Source: Bugula neritina (lineage: Eukaryota; Bryozoa; Gymnolaemata; Cheilostomatida; Bugulidae). Taken from it: a stretch of DNA of 64,000 bases. Below the pieces are notes generated by a model. The model worked only from the letters and a program-made list of their open reading frames with translations, searched no databases and was not told the DNA's origin. Position numbers and translations under genes: made by a program. Shown one piece after another: positions 10,122-25,100 of the stretch (the stretch's first letter is position 1; each line of letters starts with the position of its first letter). The stretch lies in contig OZ037768.1 in NCBI GenBank assembly GCA_964035545.1, positions 12,232,741 through 12,296,740 of the forward strand, written 5' to 3'.

Positions 10122-13100
10122 AAGGAATCGTCTGCCCAAGAGTCTGCCATATTTTGATGTTCCCAGTCAGCTGAGAAGCTGCATTCTGACAGATACTAAA
10201 GCCTTGAGTAGAAATTATCCGCTCCTAGAACAAGTAAGAGGGGCAAATTGTTTCTTATTTCAATATTTCTTATATCATAGTTTCTTACTTCAAATTTTAA
10301 GGTAACATAATTAAATATTATCTGAAATAATCAATGGTATGCTGGATATTGTAGCTAGAAGTTATATTTTAGTAGAGCGATCCATTAGTTTTATGATAGT
10401 AAATTAGGGTGGGCTGTAGGTTTAAATTTGTTTTATAAACCAGCTGCAACTTCTCATTATTTTACTTACTATGAAGTTTAGATGGTTTATTCTGATGATC
10501 ACTTTAGTTAAATCACATTCTAAACTTTTTTCCATAGTGTAGAATCAGAATGAGTTTTGATCATCATCACCATCATCATTCTATAAATTCAGAAAAATGT
10601 AGCCTATTGTGAATTTTATTTTGTATATTTTAATTTTGATTTAGCCTTTATCACAACAAAACTACACATCAAAGTTTTCTCTTCTGCTACATATTGAAGA
10701 AGTTAGGGCAGAAATAGAAATCCGAAAGTTTGATATTCCAGCTGTAGGTATTTTATTTTATTGGTAGTCAATAAATTGTATTTTGTAATAGTTAGTGGTT
10801 TCATGCAAACAAAAAATATTGACACCACTAAGGATTTTTGGAAGACACTTTAGCAGTAGAGTTACATTTTCAGTTTTTCAAAGCAGTTCTGCTTTTGATA
10901 AACCACAAAATTTCACAAACATTGGATGAGTTCAAACTCAGCCCTTTGTAAATAAAACCGTTTGATTTTTGTTCACTTTGTTTTTCATAATCACTCATGT
11001 GAATTTTTAGCATTTGGGCGTTCTGCATAAGTTGAGTACACTAGGATGTTTAAAAAAGAAGGTTTTTTTTCTCTGGCTATCACACAGTCATACAAAGAGA
11101 AAGGAAGAGGCTAAAAAAGCTGTAGTAATAAATAAATTATACTATTCCGAGCTTTTTATTAGATTAGCTTACTAAGATATAATTACAGCCACTTATCAGT
11201 GTTCCTTGACTGAAATTATTGCTAATAAAAATATGATTTCATTTTAATGACCATGAGTTGTGTTGCTATTACACTAATGTCATCAGATGTCAAATTTCCT
11301 GTACAGATTGATGCTGCAGTGTCCCACTGTTAAACTCTTTATCTTATTGAATACATCTTTGTTTGGTAAACCTATCTGGTGAGATCTTCCATACAGTTCA
11401 CCTTTTCAAAGCGTATTTTAAGGATATAATGTTAATACTAAGGTTATTAGGGTAGACTTTTTTAGTCAAAGCACAAGATTAGAAGATATAGAATATAGCA
11501 AAACAATATGAGTAAGGTAGCAATTTATTTTATTTCGTTGTATAATTTAAACAATCATCATTAATAGTCTTTTGAAAAAGTAACTCGACAGATTGTGAGT
11601 AGGAATTGTATGAAATCATTTAAAAAAATTCATTGTTGATAAATTTTTACTTAACATGAGTAACAGTAAGAATGCCTCCCCTTTTTGTTGTGTGCATCAA
11701 GTTGAAATTTGTAGCCCCTTTATTCTTTTTTGTCCATAAAAAATACAACTGCTTTAGGAAAGAGATTTACATGTTTCAAGGATGTTATTGTATTTTACTA
11801 ACTTTGTTGAATGTAAAAGCGTGGCTGGTGCAGTATTGCTGTACTGTAGTCACCATGTGTCTGTAGGCAGTGTTTGGTAGAAGTAAGGGTTATCTAACTC
11901 TAGAGGTACTTGGACTTCCTGATGGACAGCCAAACCTCATGGTTGGGGATAAACTCTCTGTTAGCATCAACAGTCACATGCAGCCAATAAAGTACGAGGG
12001 ATATATATATGAGGTATGCAAGCTGCTGTGATATTGCAGTAACCAGCTCTCCATTTCTAAAAATGTTCTTTCCATTAGAGTAGTTGTCTTCTCTTATTTA
12101 AAGATTTAATATGTTGGTCCAAAGTGCAAACAACTACAGTATGTAGACATGGTATTTGGTTTTAATGTGAATATTATAACATTATTTCAGATTATCTGTG
12201 ATAAGGTATACGCCAAGTTCCATTCATCATTCCATGATAGCTATAGTGAAGAGGAATGTTATGTAATATTTTACATTAGCAGGTAATAAATATATTTTGA
12301 GCAAGTGATTACAATGGAGTAGGTGACATTTTCATGTATTCCAACATAATGAGAGGAAAACTCTTGAAAGCTTCTGATTTTTTAAGACAGTATTGATGGT
12401 GTTAATACATTGTAGAACTGACGAAAATGTTTTTGTCAAAGTGGTATGTGTGCGTGCGTGTGTATATAAGTAATATCCCACGGGGTTGCCTCTTAAAACT
12501 AACATTCGAATGTAGAATAAATGATCTCTTTTTGTTATTTAAATTAATTGTTATCATAATGACATCCTTTTTAGATCTACTTTAGCCTCCCCGCATGTTA
12601 TAAATTGGTACGTTATGGCTTTACTGTTGATGGAGTTTAACGGATGTTCTTGGAATTTTCGTGTTCTAGAATGTGCATTTTATTCTTCAGAGTTCCGTTT
12701 AGACGAATGCATATGGCTGCTAAGATGATCACTCAAATGGAATGGCCAGGTTAGTAGTCTGCATGTACCCAGGCAGTGGTAGTTCTACCTACAGAATAGT
12801 GCATGAATCAAAATTTTACATTCTGTTTTGATTCTCACCAGTCAATTTAAATTTAAGGTGTAACTTGGTTCATATCCTCAGATTGTTCTAACTCTCTATC
12901 GAACCCTTACTAGTAAAGCTGATTTATCGACCAAAAATATAATTCTTCAAGTCAGTTGTTAGCTCCTTGCTTGTGGACTTTTAACAAGCAGTACTTCATA
13001 AAATAGGGCAGTTTGGGAAACAAACCAACTTTCCAAACATATTTGAGAAGTTACATAAGAGTAGTAGTAGAAACTATTATATTTTAGTACGTTGGATTTA

Positions 13101-16100
13101 CTTAACACAGGCCTTTCCTAGGGTGAGAAGGGGGAGGGGCAGTCACAACATTATAATGCTTCTAGTGCAACTTTTTTGCTATAAAGCATATTTTTTGCTT
13201 GCAGTACCAGATACTATTTTTCAGTTTAAAAGGAGATTTTTATACCTAAAACATTAGAAAATGTGTTGGCGGTCCAGAATTGGCTCATATTTAATTTCCA
13301 GATTTTACAAGAAACAGTTATTGGTTATATATAAATAATTTAAAGCTGCGTTAGACACACTTTGGCTAAATAGGTGACAACTCCAAGTACAAAATGTAAT
13401 GTTTAATTGTTGACACAAATATATGAACAACTATCAGACTTCCAAAGCTGGTAATGAAATGAAACTAATCAAAATTACTTATCTTTATAGAAATGAATGT
13501 TTAAATTTTAATGACCACAGGCCTTTTTCAATATTGCCAATCCCAACAATAATATTTTGGAAAGAGTTGCTAATCAACAGTTTTAATCGTACCCTTCCCT
13601 TTTATTTTCTTCAAATAACTTTGATAGTCTATGACAAGCTTGCTATTATAGAAAAACTACTTCAGGATAATTGTTACAATATATAGTTTTTCTATCTCTA
13701 CTATTATATTACGGTGTGCTGTACTTATCCGTTCAATGATTCTGTTTGAATGAAACATCAATTGAGGTAAATTGGGGGGCTGCTGACAAAAAACATCTTG
13801 TAATTTTTCAGAAAAAAAATTGCATGCTAGGAAATTCACAGAGTTTATAAGAGCATGCATGACTCATGCTGAAATAACTGTTTCTCAAATTACTGTAGTT
13901 AACTCTGATACAAATAAACTTGTTTTTGCTTATCTTTATGCTGTCACTAGTTTAATTTTCTTGAAATTTACTAAATATGTTATAAATACTGGGTCAGCAA
14001 AGGCTTCTTTAGTATACAATGGGAGGAATTTAGCAATCAGTAGAATGAAAAACAAACACAGTGCAACAACCAAAAGTGAAAAGGTACCGGTCATGTGACA
14101 TTACATTATATTCAAACTATAATATTTTTCTAGAGTTTATTTATTTAGAGTTGTCTTACATTGGGATAAGACAACTTACCCTAACAGTTTTTTTTGAAAA
14201 GTGTGACTTTATTGGATCTAGCTTAAACGAGTCATTAGCACTTTTCTTCCCTTTTTAGATGACAATAAATACCGCTAGAATTAAAAGTTCAAGAAAAATG
14301 GTGCTATTTAATTGTATTTAAAGCTATCACCATTTTAAACATTTGTTATTTCATATTTCTATATATATGAATAGTTTAATGATGAAAATACACGTGAAGT
14401 AAATAGTAAAAACCCTACCCGGACGAGTTTAATAGCACAATAATAAATACTCGTAGTAAATTTTAGGCTTATCTGTTCATAAACTCTTGAAGAAATTTTT
14501 TGCTACAATAAACTGACTGAAACTATCTTATACATAAAGCTATTTGTAATAATTATTGATTTTTAATAAAAATGTTACTACCATTTAGTTTTCCCTAGCG
14601 TTTCGTACAAGAATTAATATTTCATAGACTGAATATTAATTACAATTTATGCACTCTCTTTTGCACTTCACGTGTGTAAAAGCAATGCTTATTCAACTAT
14701 TGTTATGGTCTAGTTTATCTAAGCTGTGGTTGGTTGAAATATTTGCTACGCTTCTGATTGGCTAGTCTTACAGAGTAGGTCGCTATAGTCCCAGGGTATA
14801 AATAAACTGCAAGCTGCAGGCACTTCATTGACCCGACATCTACAGCTTAGCTGCTACATTCTATAGATCTGTTCACTGGTTACTTGTTCACTCATCAACT
14901 ATGGGAAAACTCTTGCTAGTCATAGGCATCTGTCAGATTGCCGTTGGAGTGGTTGTTGTTGGTTTGGTTGGTAAAAGCTACTATGATACGACACAGGCCT
15001 TTGGATCTTCCAAAATTGAGCAGATTAATGCGTTTGGACCAGTATTAATTGGACTGCTAGTTGTAATGAATGGAGTTTTTGGAGTGTTCACAGTATGCTG
15101 CTCAAGTAACAAGAAGATAGATGTGATCTACTTGATGGGTGCAGCAGTAGCTGCTGCTGCCGCTGCTGCCATGGTGTGGATCTACGCACTACGTGTCTAT
15201 GAATGCAGAAATATTTGCCTGTACAACCAGAAAACTCAAGACATTCACGCCACTCTACTTGCCTTCAGTTTGGGGTGCTGTGCTATGAGTGTGTTCGGGA
15301 TGATTGCCTCTTCTCTTGCTATCTGCCGGAAACTATGAAGTGGTTTACACTCCTCTTATCTTCAATGACTATTAACATAATAATGTTGTAAATCTGGACT
15401 CATGCTGGACTATGAACTGATAAAATGATAAACTCACCTGGAGTTAGTGATAGACACGAAGCTCTGGCAGAAGTTGAGATGAGAGACCTAACATTATTAT
15501 CATAAACTTAGCATTCTATATGATTCTGTACAGCATTGATATATATGCTTCTGTGGCAATAATTAAAAGTCTATTACTAATATTGTTGACTGTAGATTTG
15601 TTTACTGTATTATTATACTAAAGAATCTAATAGGAATTCTGTATTTCAGAAAAGCAGTTACTGAAAAGTTAACTGCGTTATATTTTTGTAAATAAACTAT
15701 TTTATTGAAAGAGGAAAGTTTTAAATGATTTAATAATAGCACACCCACACTTTGTGGCACCCCACCCATAATGACACTATCAGGGTACATCAAAGCACTC
15801 ATGCTATGGTCTTGCTCTCAGTATTTTCTGTCTTCAGAATTTGTGTTAGGAGAGAGAAATGCAATCCGAATAATCTGCACTCTTATAGCATAGATGATTT
15901 TTTATGACGATTAGTGCATCAAAGGGCCTCGTTGTCATATCATGTACTAGGTTTTCTCACTGGGCCTTCTATATATAAACAGTGCTATTGAAACATATTA
16001 AGGTTGCTATTAGCAGCTACTGTGTATGGATTTAGGAAAATGTAATTACGTGTTAGTTTACTTCTGTCTTCATAAATCATGATTTAATACAATGAGGTAG

Positions 16101-19100
16101 AAATCTAATAAAATCTAACATTAGGAAATAGTTTATAACCATTGCTATCATTATTCAACCCCAGCAGCTGGCAAACTATGAGCTGTACATCTTTATAGTT
16201 ATTAATAAACTAAATGAGATTTCACCTATCAAATATGAAACTTGCAGATGGTGCCATCAGTTAATTAGCTGAGCTAACTAAATAAATATCATAACTAACT
16301 TACAGCAAAGCCAATATTGCAGCTGAAATGCATGGATATAAGACTTGAGTAAGTCAAATAACTAGCATACCAGACCAATGCCTAACAGACTTATTAGGCT
16401 ATTTTATACATATAAGGGGTCATTGTTTTCTAATTGCACACCTTTTTATGTGTAGGTATCAACACATGATTTCATGATATCCTTACACACACACTTACTG
16501 CACACACACACAGTAAACATATTTTGTGTTTTGTAGGAATTTTTCCACATATTGTTTCAATTAGAAATAGGCTTCTGTCATCAGATAAAGGCCGCGGGCC
16601 CTCAGAAAGCTGGTTGTTCAACAAATATTTGAATTTAGAGCAGAGTCTGGGTGTGAGAAGAGTTCTAGAAGCCAAGTGTCGCCCATTTCCTTACGTCATC
16701 TTTGGTCCTCCAGGTATTCCCTATATGGGGTTTCCCAAGAAAATCATTTTAACTCTAAACATATAAAAACGTTGATAAAACGTGATTTTGTTATGTTGTG
16801 AAATTGTCTGTTAGAAAATTATTCTCACTAAAGTTTCTAAGTAGGTGCAAGTTATTAATACTATTTTTAAGGCAACTTAAAAGAACTTCATGCTTTTCTA
16901 ACCAGTTTCTGCTTTGCTCTGTAAGCTGGTTTTACTGTAGGAACTGGAAAAACAGTCACTGTCGTAGAATGTATACTGCAAGTGTTTCATCGTGTCAGAG
17001 GAAGTAGAATTCTCGTGTGCACGCCGTCCAACAGCGCTGCCGATCTTATTGTATGTACTTTACGAAGCCTGTTGATTACCTTCAAGTATCATAGTTACTC
17101 ATTAATTGTTATGGTCTATCTGTCTTATATAATATAATTCATCAATGTATTACTTGGAAATGATGCTTGAATATTTTGCATAATCACATCCTAACAGTTT
17201 TTAAGCATCAACTAATATTTTTGCAAAATATTTTGCTCTAATATCTTTAATCATGCTGCAGTATGTGGTATGCAGGGGAGCATTTTGTGATAACGAGATG
17301 TGCTATGCAGTATTATGTAAAGGTTAGTGTAATGTTTATACATAGTAGTGTATAAAGGCTAATGAAGTGTGTGTATGTAATGCTGTGTAGTACTCTCTCT
17401 GCAGGCGGTGAAGTTGGTAGAGAGTTGTGATTGGCCAGAGAACAATCTCGTCAGACTCGTCTCTTTTCGAAGACAGGAAGAGGTATGATGTCATCACTAG
17501 TGTGTAGAACATGGCATTGCTCTGCAGTCAGTCAGTTACTGTTACTAGTTTAATGGACTCGTTTATTCCCTTTGCAATATGATGCACATGTATAGTTAGT
17601 GTGGGAACAGGTGTTGTGTGACTGACATATCTCATCACTTTCTTATCTCAACTTATATATGCTTTCACCTCCTTTGACTATCAAAGACCAACTTGATATG
17701 CAAATCCATTGAAAATATGCTTTTCAGTGTTTACACTGTCTAATACAAGACCGTAGTTGCATTTAGATTTATGCAGTTGATTTTTATAGCACTAAATTGC
17801 ATCAAATCCACTTTTTTCAATAATAAAACACATCAAAGCAATATGTTTGAAGCTTGAGTGAACTGTGCTAACATTAAGGTATTTTATGATGAATCATACT
17901 TCTGGTTCCTACTCATCTGAAACTTAAGTGGGCACCGCCCCCTCGTCTTTCTCACAATTAATCAAAACATGCCATTCCATCAATCTGTCAGAACCTCACC
18001 CCATAATCAATCTTACTTATGGTTTATTTTCTAGTTGTTCACATTCAGTAATTATCATGAAATGCAAGTGGTTTATGGTAGTATATGACGCATAATAATA
18101 CTAGTATATAACACATAGTAATATTATATAATACATAGTAATATTATGTTAGACATAGTAATATTATATAACACATGATAATATTATGTAATGTGTAACA
18201 CAGAATGTTTTGCATGCTGCCTATGTCGTATTAAGTTGTGGATGAGTAACCAGTTAACAGAATGCATTTTATATTAGTAATTAGGTAGTGTATTAAAATA
18301 CATGCTGGGGTTAATACACTGCTCCATATATATCTCACGATTCCAGTTCTCACGAAATTCCATAGGTCACTAGGAGGGTTCGGACCTCTGTTTTGAGGCT
18401 TATGTATGTGTGTATAGGGACAAAATGGCCGGATTTAGCAGATCCGTGAGTTAAATCTGGTATTCTACTATGTCACGAGTCAAGGTTTCCGGAGCTGCAG
18501 CTTAGTGCGATACGGAAAGAGCAGTGTATATGTAGTATTTTGTAATTTGCCTATTGGTATTTCATATATTAGTAATATGTATATCAGTAATTCATATATT
18601 AGTAATATGTATATCGGTAATTCATATATTAGTAATATGTATATTGGTAATTCATATATTAGTAATATGTATATTGGTAATTCATATATTAGTAATATGT
18701 ATATTGGAAATTCATATATTAGTAATATGTATATTGGTAGTTCATATATCAGTAGTTTATATGTGACCAGTCGCGACAAAACCGGGGATGTGGCGGCGTT
18801 TATAAAGTGTAGTAAATGAAGGTTTAATTTGGAAATACTTAAATTTGAAATTAATTTCCAGTTTTTAGGTTTTGAACTTTTCTAATACAAAAAAATCCAA
18901 GGATTTCAAAAATCATACTTTCGTAAGCATTTGATGATTCCTTCAGCTCTAAAATTGCATTTAAAGTTGGTAACTAAGGCGTTCAATTTTTTAAATGATG
19001 AAAAAATTGCGAAGTTATCAAGTAAAGAAAGAAGACAATTTTAGTCATTTTCATAGCATGAGATCTTGCAAATTTATTTTTTATCAAATGAATTTAGCTT

Positions 19101-22100
19101 ACACCTCTTTCTTCGCATTGTCAGAAGCATCGTATTTAAAATCGAAGGCTAGTTTTAGTTTTTCATCGTGCTCCATCCAAAGTTAGCTTTTAAGTTACTG
19201 AGCTGTTTTGCCCTTTGGTGATAAATGCTAAACTTAATCTTTATCTTTAGCGTTCAAGCTTGAAAATCACAACAATGCAGGTAATTATACTCAAAACCAT
19301 CATTTACGCTACTAACTTAGAATTGTTGCTAGGATTATTTGTAGTTATTTTCTTATTAATATTCATACTAATAATATCACTAGGAGTATGTCTATTCTAA
19401 TTCTATATTTATATTAGTAACTATTTAAATGACTCTCACTATGACTCACAGTTTGAGGTACGGTTACTCATAATGATAATCATAATGAATATCATTCATG
19501 ATTTACTGATACTGGTATTTGGCAGTAAAACCAAATGTAGCTCATTAATATTAATAGTATAACTTAAGTAATGATTAATAATTAAATTCACTATTTGAGT
19601 CTGACTCTGAGTTTCGCCTTACTTACTTGATTTACTTGAAGATGCAATCACGTTAGACCACTAGATTAGCGTAAGCACTTGATACTCATACTGATAGTAT
19701 TATATTTATTGATTTATTCTATAGTTGATATTTAAATTTACATTGGAATTACTCTTAGTAACTTTTAGCCTCTGTCTTAGATTTTGTCAATACAGTTACT
19801 GATTACTGTTACGATTAACGGTTCCTTTTGTGATTTTTAAATTAGCTCAAAGTTTTATTTAAAATATAATGATAAAATATTATCACATTATGCAGGCTTA
19901 CAGTTACTGTCAAAGCTCAATTGATAACCCTATTTATATTGATAAAAGCATCACCTCTAACCAAATTGAAATGGTAAATGTGATTAAATGTAAATGAGTA
20001 TAATGATGAAATATTAATGCGAGTTCATGGTGATTCTATAGTTGACTGACTTAGTTCTTCAGTAAGTTACTTTTAGTCTTATTTAGTGAGTAGTAACACT
20101 AACTGAATGCATAAATAGTCTAAACTTTTTAATTTTATTATAAAGGATGAGCAAAAATTTATTCATATTTTAAAGTAATTTATTGAATTCAAATTGATTT
20201 TATAGTAAATGTCTGTAATAGATTCAGTTGCACTTAGCTAGCTTTTTTACTCAATTAAATGCTTGAGTGGTTAATAGACATTGCTTCAAAATTGCCAATT
20301 GCAGATATGCTAGATATTCAAGTGCATAATGTGTAATTTTACTGATAATACTATGTTAATATAGAATAATCCGATATTCTGTACATTTTAGAAAGTGGAC
20401 TTATGAGAGCATTAGAGTGAAGACTTATACCTACACAACTCTACTACCTATCAATCTAACACTTCTAATGTAGACACTCTGAATTTTGGCTTGCAAGGTT
20501 ATGGCTTCTGCTTATTTCATTCATAAAAAGGTTTGCAGTCTTTTAATGATGTGCTTGAAAATTTTCAACAATTTTTTAAATTTAAATTGTTCTGTTTAAT
20601 TCAATAAATTTAAATGTTGATAAAATGCAGGATGACAATTAACTGCTGCTATAGTAGTACCACAAGAGTGTTTAACCAACTAAATTTTTATAATATAACT
20701 GCGTATAGTTTCTAATCAAGCTACCGTTTTCTTTTGTTATTTAAAAAAGTCAACATTGTACTTGCAGCTCTGGAATAGACAATAGATGGGTAGATTGGCA
20801 GGATGGATGTCAAGTAGCAGCATCTGTAATTGTTAGAAAATCAGCTGATGATAGTGATGAAGCTTTTGCCACACACATGATGTTATGTGTTCATACTCCG
20901 TAAACTCATATTATGAAGACCAAGGAAGTAGAAAGATGAAAAGTGCCTTTTTTGCAAAAACCGTAGAAGCTACCTAATTTTCTTCTCTTGATTAGAGTTA
21001 ATTCAAGCACAATGGTTGTATCCAGGCTGGATTTTTTACTGCATTTAATTAATTTTTTAAAATAATGTGTTTGATGTTTTAAATGTGAATATTAATGCCT
21101 AATAAAACTCAAACGTTCTAATAGCTGATTTTATGTTTATATTTTCAACATCAATTGCTAAATTTAGTTGCCGTTAGAGATTATAAAGATATTTATGAAT
21201 GAATCTCGAATGATCTCATAATAGTCAAATAATTTTCTCATAAGTGTTCTACTCATTAAGCAATAACTATGAAACAGCACAGCTCAATAGCTGCAGTTTG
21301 ATATATTACACAATATATTAGAGGAGAGGAAGATATTCAATGTATAACAGGAAGCAGCTGCCATTTTGTTTTATATGACTTCCTGCTGACTTGGATGCCT
21401 AATTTAAATATCTCAACACACAAACTTGCTGAAACATCCTCTTCTTTGCTGGAATTGTTAAACCTTTCATTAAATAAACAAAATAAAAAGCAAATTGACA
21501 AATGAATTAGACGAAAAGTTTGGCGGCCATATTTGACCTAATTTTAAGTTGAGGCAGCATGAAATTTAGTTTAACAGAAAGCCCAAATTTTCACAATTAT
21601 TTTGGTACCAAATTTGTCACCATTCCTATTATACAAAGACCCGTTGCTAAGGCTTGTAAATTGTAAACAAATAATTCTCAACTTATTCTAGAGTTGCCAA
21701 CTTTAAATGCGATTTTCTCGAAACAGTAATTTAGAAATTCTAAAAACGTTAAGGTTTTTAAATATTAATATCTCGAGTTCTATTTATGCTAGAGACTTCA
21801 AATAAAGTGCAAAATGTTTGGAAAAGTCTGCTCTATCACTCCATAGTAATAACTAGGTTTTCAACATTTTATATACATCCCTTGTTTTGTGGTGCCAGGT
21901 CACATATATTAGTAATATGTATATTGGTAACTACTGACTGCCATGGTTACATCTCTTGCACACAACTAGCTGCTATCACCATAGTACTGTGTTCCATGCA
22001 GTCAGCTATGTGAAATTATTACCTGTGTTAAAACTGCACCAGGCTACATTTACTGCTTGTGTTTACCAGAATAATCATATCTACCCCTAATCATGATAAT

Positions 22101-25100
22101 TATCACTTGTTTGTGCAATTCGTCAGATCTTAAAACTTATTTGCACTGCAAATATTCCCTTCTCTACTATTACTACCCCAGTGACCTACATTAATGTTTA
22201 GTATCATTGCCAATATAACTTAGTCAATGCATAACAATGCCTTTCCTGTGATTGACTCAAAGTTAATCTCTCCTTCACACTTCCACCCACTCCTGCACCC
22301 AGCCCACTCCCACACATTCTCATTACATGAGACATGCACTATCTCTAAGGTAGCGGCATGCAGTCTCCTCATATCCACTTTCACAACAACATATCTCCTC
22401 CACTCTGCTCTTGTGATAACAGCTTCTTAAACCTACTGTGTCTCTCTATTATTGTAAATCATGTGCGATTGCAGTTGCTTTCAAGTTGTGTTAGTTTGAA
22501 ACTATAGGAATTATTTGCATTAGATTTAGATATGCTGTACATATTGTAGAATATTATGTAACACAGTGTATAGTATAGTATGTAACACAGTGTATAGTAT
22601 AGTATGTAACACAGTGTATAGTATAGTATGTAACACAGTGTATAGTATAGTATAGTATGTAACACAGTGTATAGTATAGTATGTAATACAGTGTATAGTA
22701 TAGTATGTAACACAGTGTATAGTATAGTATGTAACACAGTGTATAGTATAGTATAGTATGTAACACAGTGTATAGTATAGTATGTAATACAGTGTATAGT
22801 ATAGTATGTAACACAGTGTATAGTATAGTATGTAACACAGTGTATAGTATAGTATGTAACACAGTGTATAGTATAGTATGTAACACAGTGTATAGTATAG
22901 TATGTAACACAGTGTATAGTATAGTATGTAACACAGTGTATAGTATAGTATGTAACACAGTGTATAGTATAGTATGTAACACAGTGTCTAGTATAGTATG
23001 TAACACAGTGTATAGTATAGTATGTAACACAGTGTATAGTATAGTATGTAACACGGTGTATAGTATAGTATGTAACACACAGTGTATAGTATAGTATGTA
23101 ACACACAGTGTATAGTATAGTATGTAACACAGTGTATAGTATAGTATGTAACACAGTGTATAGTATAGTATGTAACACAGTGTATAGTATAGTATGTAAC
23201 ACAGTGTATAGTATAGTATGTAACACAGTGTATAGTATAGTATGTAACACAGTGTATAGTATAGTATGTAATACAGTATATAGTATATTATGTAACACAG
23301 TGTACAGTATAGTATGTAACACAGTGTATAGTATAGTATGTAATACAATGTATAGTATAGTATGTAACACAGTGTATAGTATAGTATGTAACACGGTGTA
23401 TAGTATAGTATGTAACACGGTGTATAGTATAGTATGTAACACAGTGTATAGTATAGTATGTAACACAGTGTATAGTATAGTATGTAACACAGTGTATAGT
23501 ATAGTATGTAACACAGTGTATAGTATAGTATGTAACACAGTGTATAGTATAGTATGTAACACAGTGTATAGTATAGTATGTAACACAGTGTATAGTATAG
23601 TATGTAACACAGTGTATAGTATAGTATGTAACACAGTGTATAGTATAGTATGTAACACTGAGTATAGTATAGTATGTAACACAGTGTATAGTATAGTATG
23701 TAGCACAGTGTATAGTATAGTATGTAGCACAGTGTATAGTATAGTATGTAACACAGTGTATAGTATAGTATGTAACACAGTGTATAGTATAGTATGTAAC
23801 ACTGAGTGTATTGTGTGCTAACATTCTCTATGCCTGCATCTATTCCAACTGGTGCATATTTTTATGACTTATAACTCAATTAGCTGGCTAGTTTTATAGT
23901 CCATTACTGTTCTCTCTGGCATAATAAATGCAGGCATGGCAATAACCTCCAAGTATCATTGCATATCCTTCCAAGAGTTGAGTAACTCTGGGATTGCTAA
24001 CTTGATCACTAGTTTTTCGGTCAGTTGGGTTCAGTCTGATCAGCTTTTCATGACTTCATCTTTTCGATCTCTCGTAGTTGCCTTCTCTTGTTAGGGAATT
24101 TGGATATATGAATTTAAAGTAGCCTACCTGTATTTTTTATTGAATCAACTATTCGTTACTATCAATTTTCTTGTGTTTCAACAGCTTGTAATGCTGTACA
24201 TGTTTACAATATATTAATACACCATTTGGCTCTACTCGCAGTTGACAATGAAAATTTTATTGCTTAACACAAATGCAAATGTCACTAATAGAAATTACTT
24301 TTCCTAGTAAATAGTAACAAATTATTTTTCACTCAGTAACCTGATGTAGGTTTACAAAAAGTAGTCTTCATTCTTTACCTCTTTGATGTATGAGCTGTTC
24401 AGCCCAGATCGATCAATAATTTTCTGTGAATTTGTTACTCTGATTGAACTAAGTTGAGTTTTAAGCATTAATAAACTGTCTCAGAGCTGCAGGAATGAAC
24501 TTTGACCTGTTTCTGCTGGCTGCAGACAACTGAGATCAATACATGTGAACCAGGAATGTGTATCTTTCTAAACTTTAACGTAGATTAGAGATGAAAATGC
24601 AGTTAGTCAGATGAAGAGTATTAGATATAAGGATAATTCTTGCAACTACAATATATTATAACCAGGGTATTCGCAATACGCAACATGCAATGACATTAGT
24701 TACTGTATTAGGAATGGTCTTAGCCAAATGGTGTATATTATAGTGGAAAGTTTTCCCATTTCATGCTAACTTATGTTACATCTGTAGTCTAATGATAAGG
24801 GTCTAATGAAGTACTGAAGAGTAATAACTGATAAATTTCCAATATCTGCAACATATAGCTTCAGTGTAACAGCTCTTCTATAGCATAATGTGAAACTTTA
24901 TTCTATTGTAGAGAAGGGTTTTACTGCAGTTGTTTATGAGAGATTTGCATTGTAGAGTTGTTTTCTTAAAAATATTTTCGATTTGTCTTGTAAACACTCC
25001 TTGTTTCTCAAAGTCTATAATGTTTATGCGGTGGCTTGCATTCATACATGCAATATATTATTATGCACATGTATGTATAACAATTATTGCCCATGACTCA

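Noticed and set aside
18480-18819. Open frames of 70-104 codons on both strands
   Set aside because: Created by the 30-bp minisatellite.
20770-20910. Frame reading [22 protein letters not shown] as a host exon
   Set aside because: Isolated, inside the inverted-repeat element, no partner exon; could be a transposase scrap but unsupported.
22553-23810. CRISPR-like regular repeats
   Set aside because: Units are contiguous with no unique spacers, in an animal intron.
22459-23824. Very long open frames (447, 264, 237 and 178 codons) on both strands
   Set aside because: They are the 24-bp satellite read in frames that lack a stop; no start context or domain.
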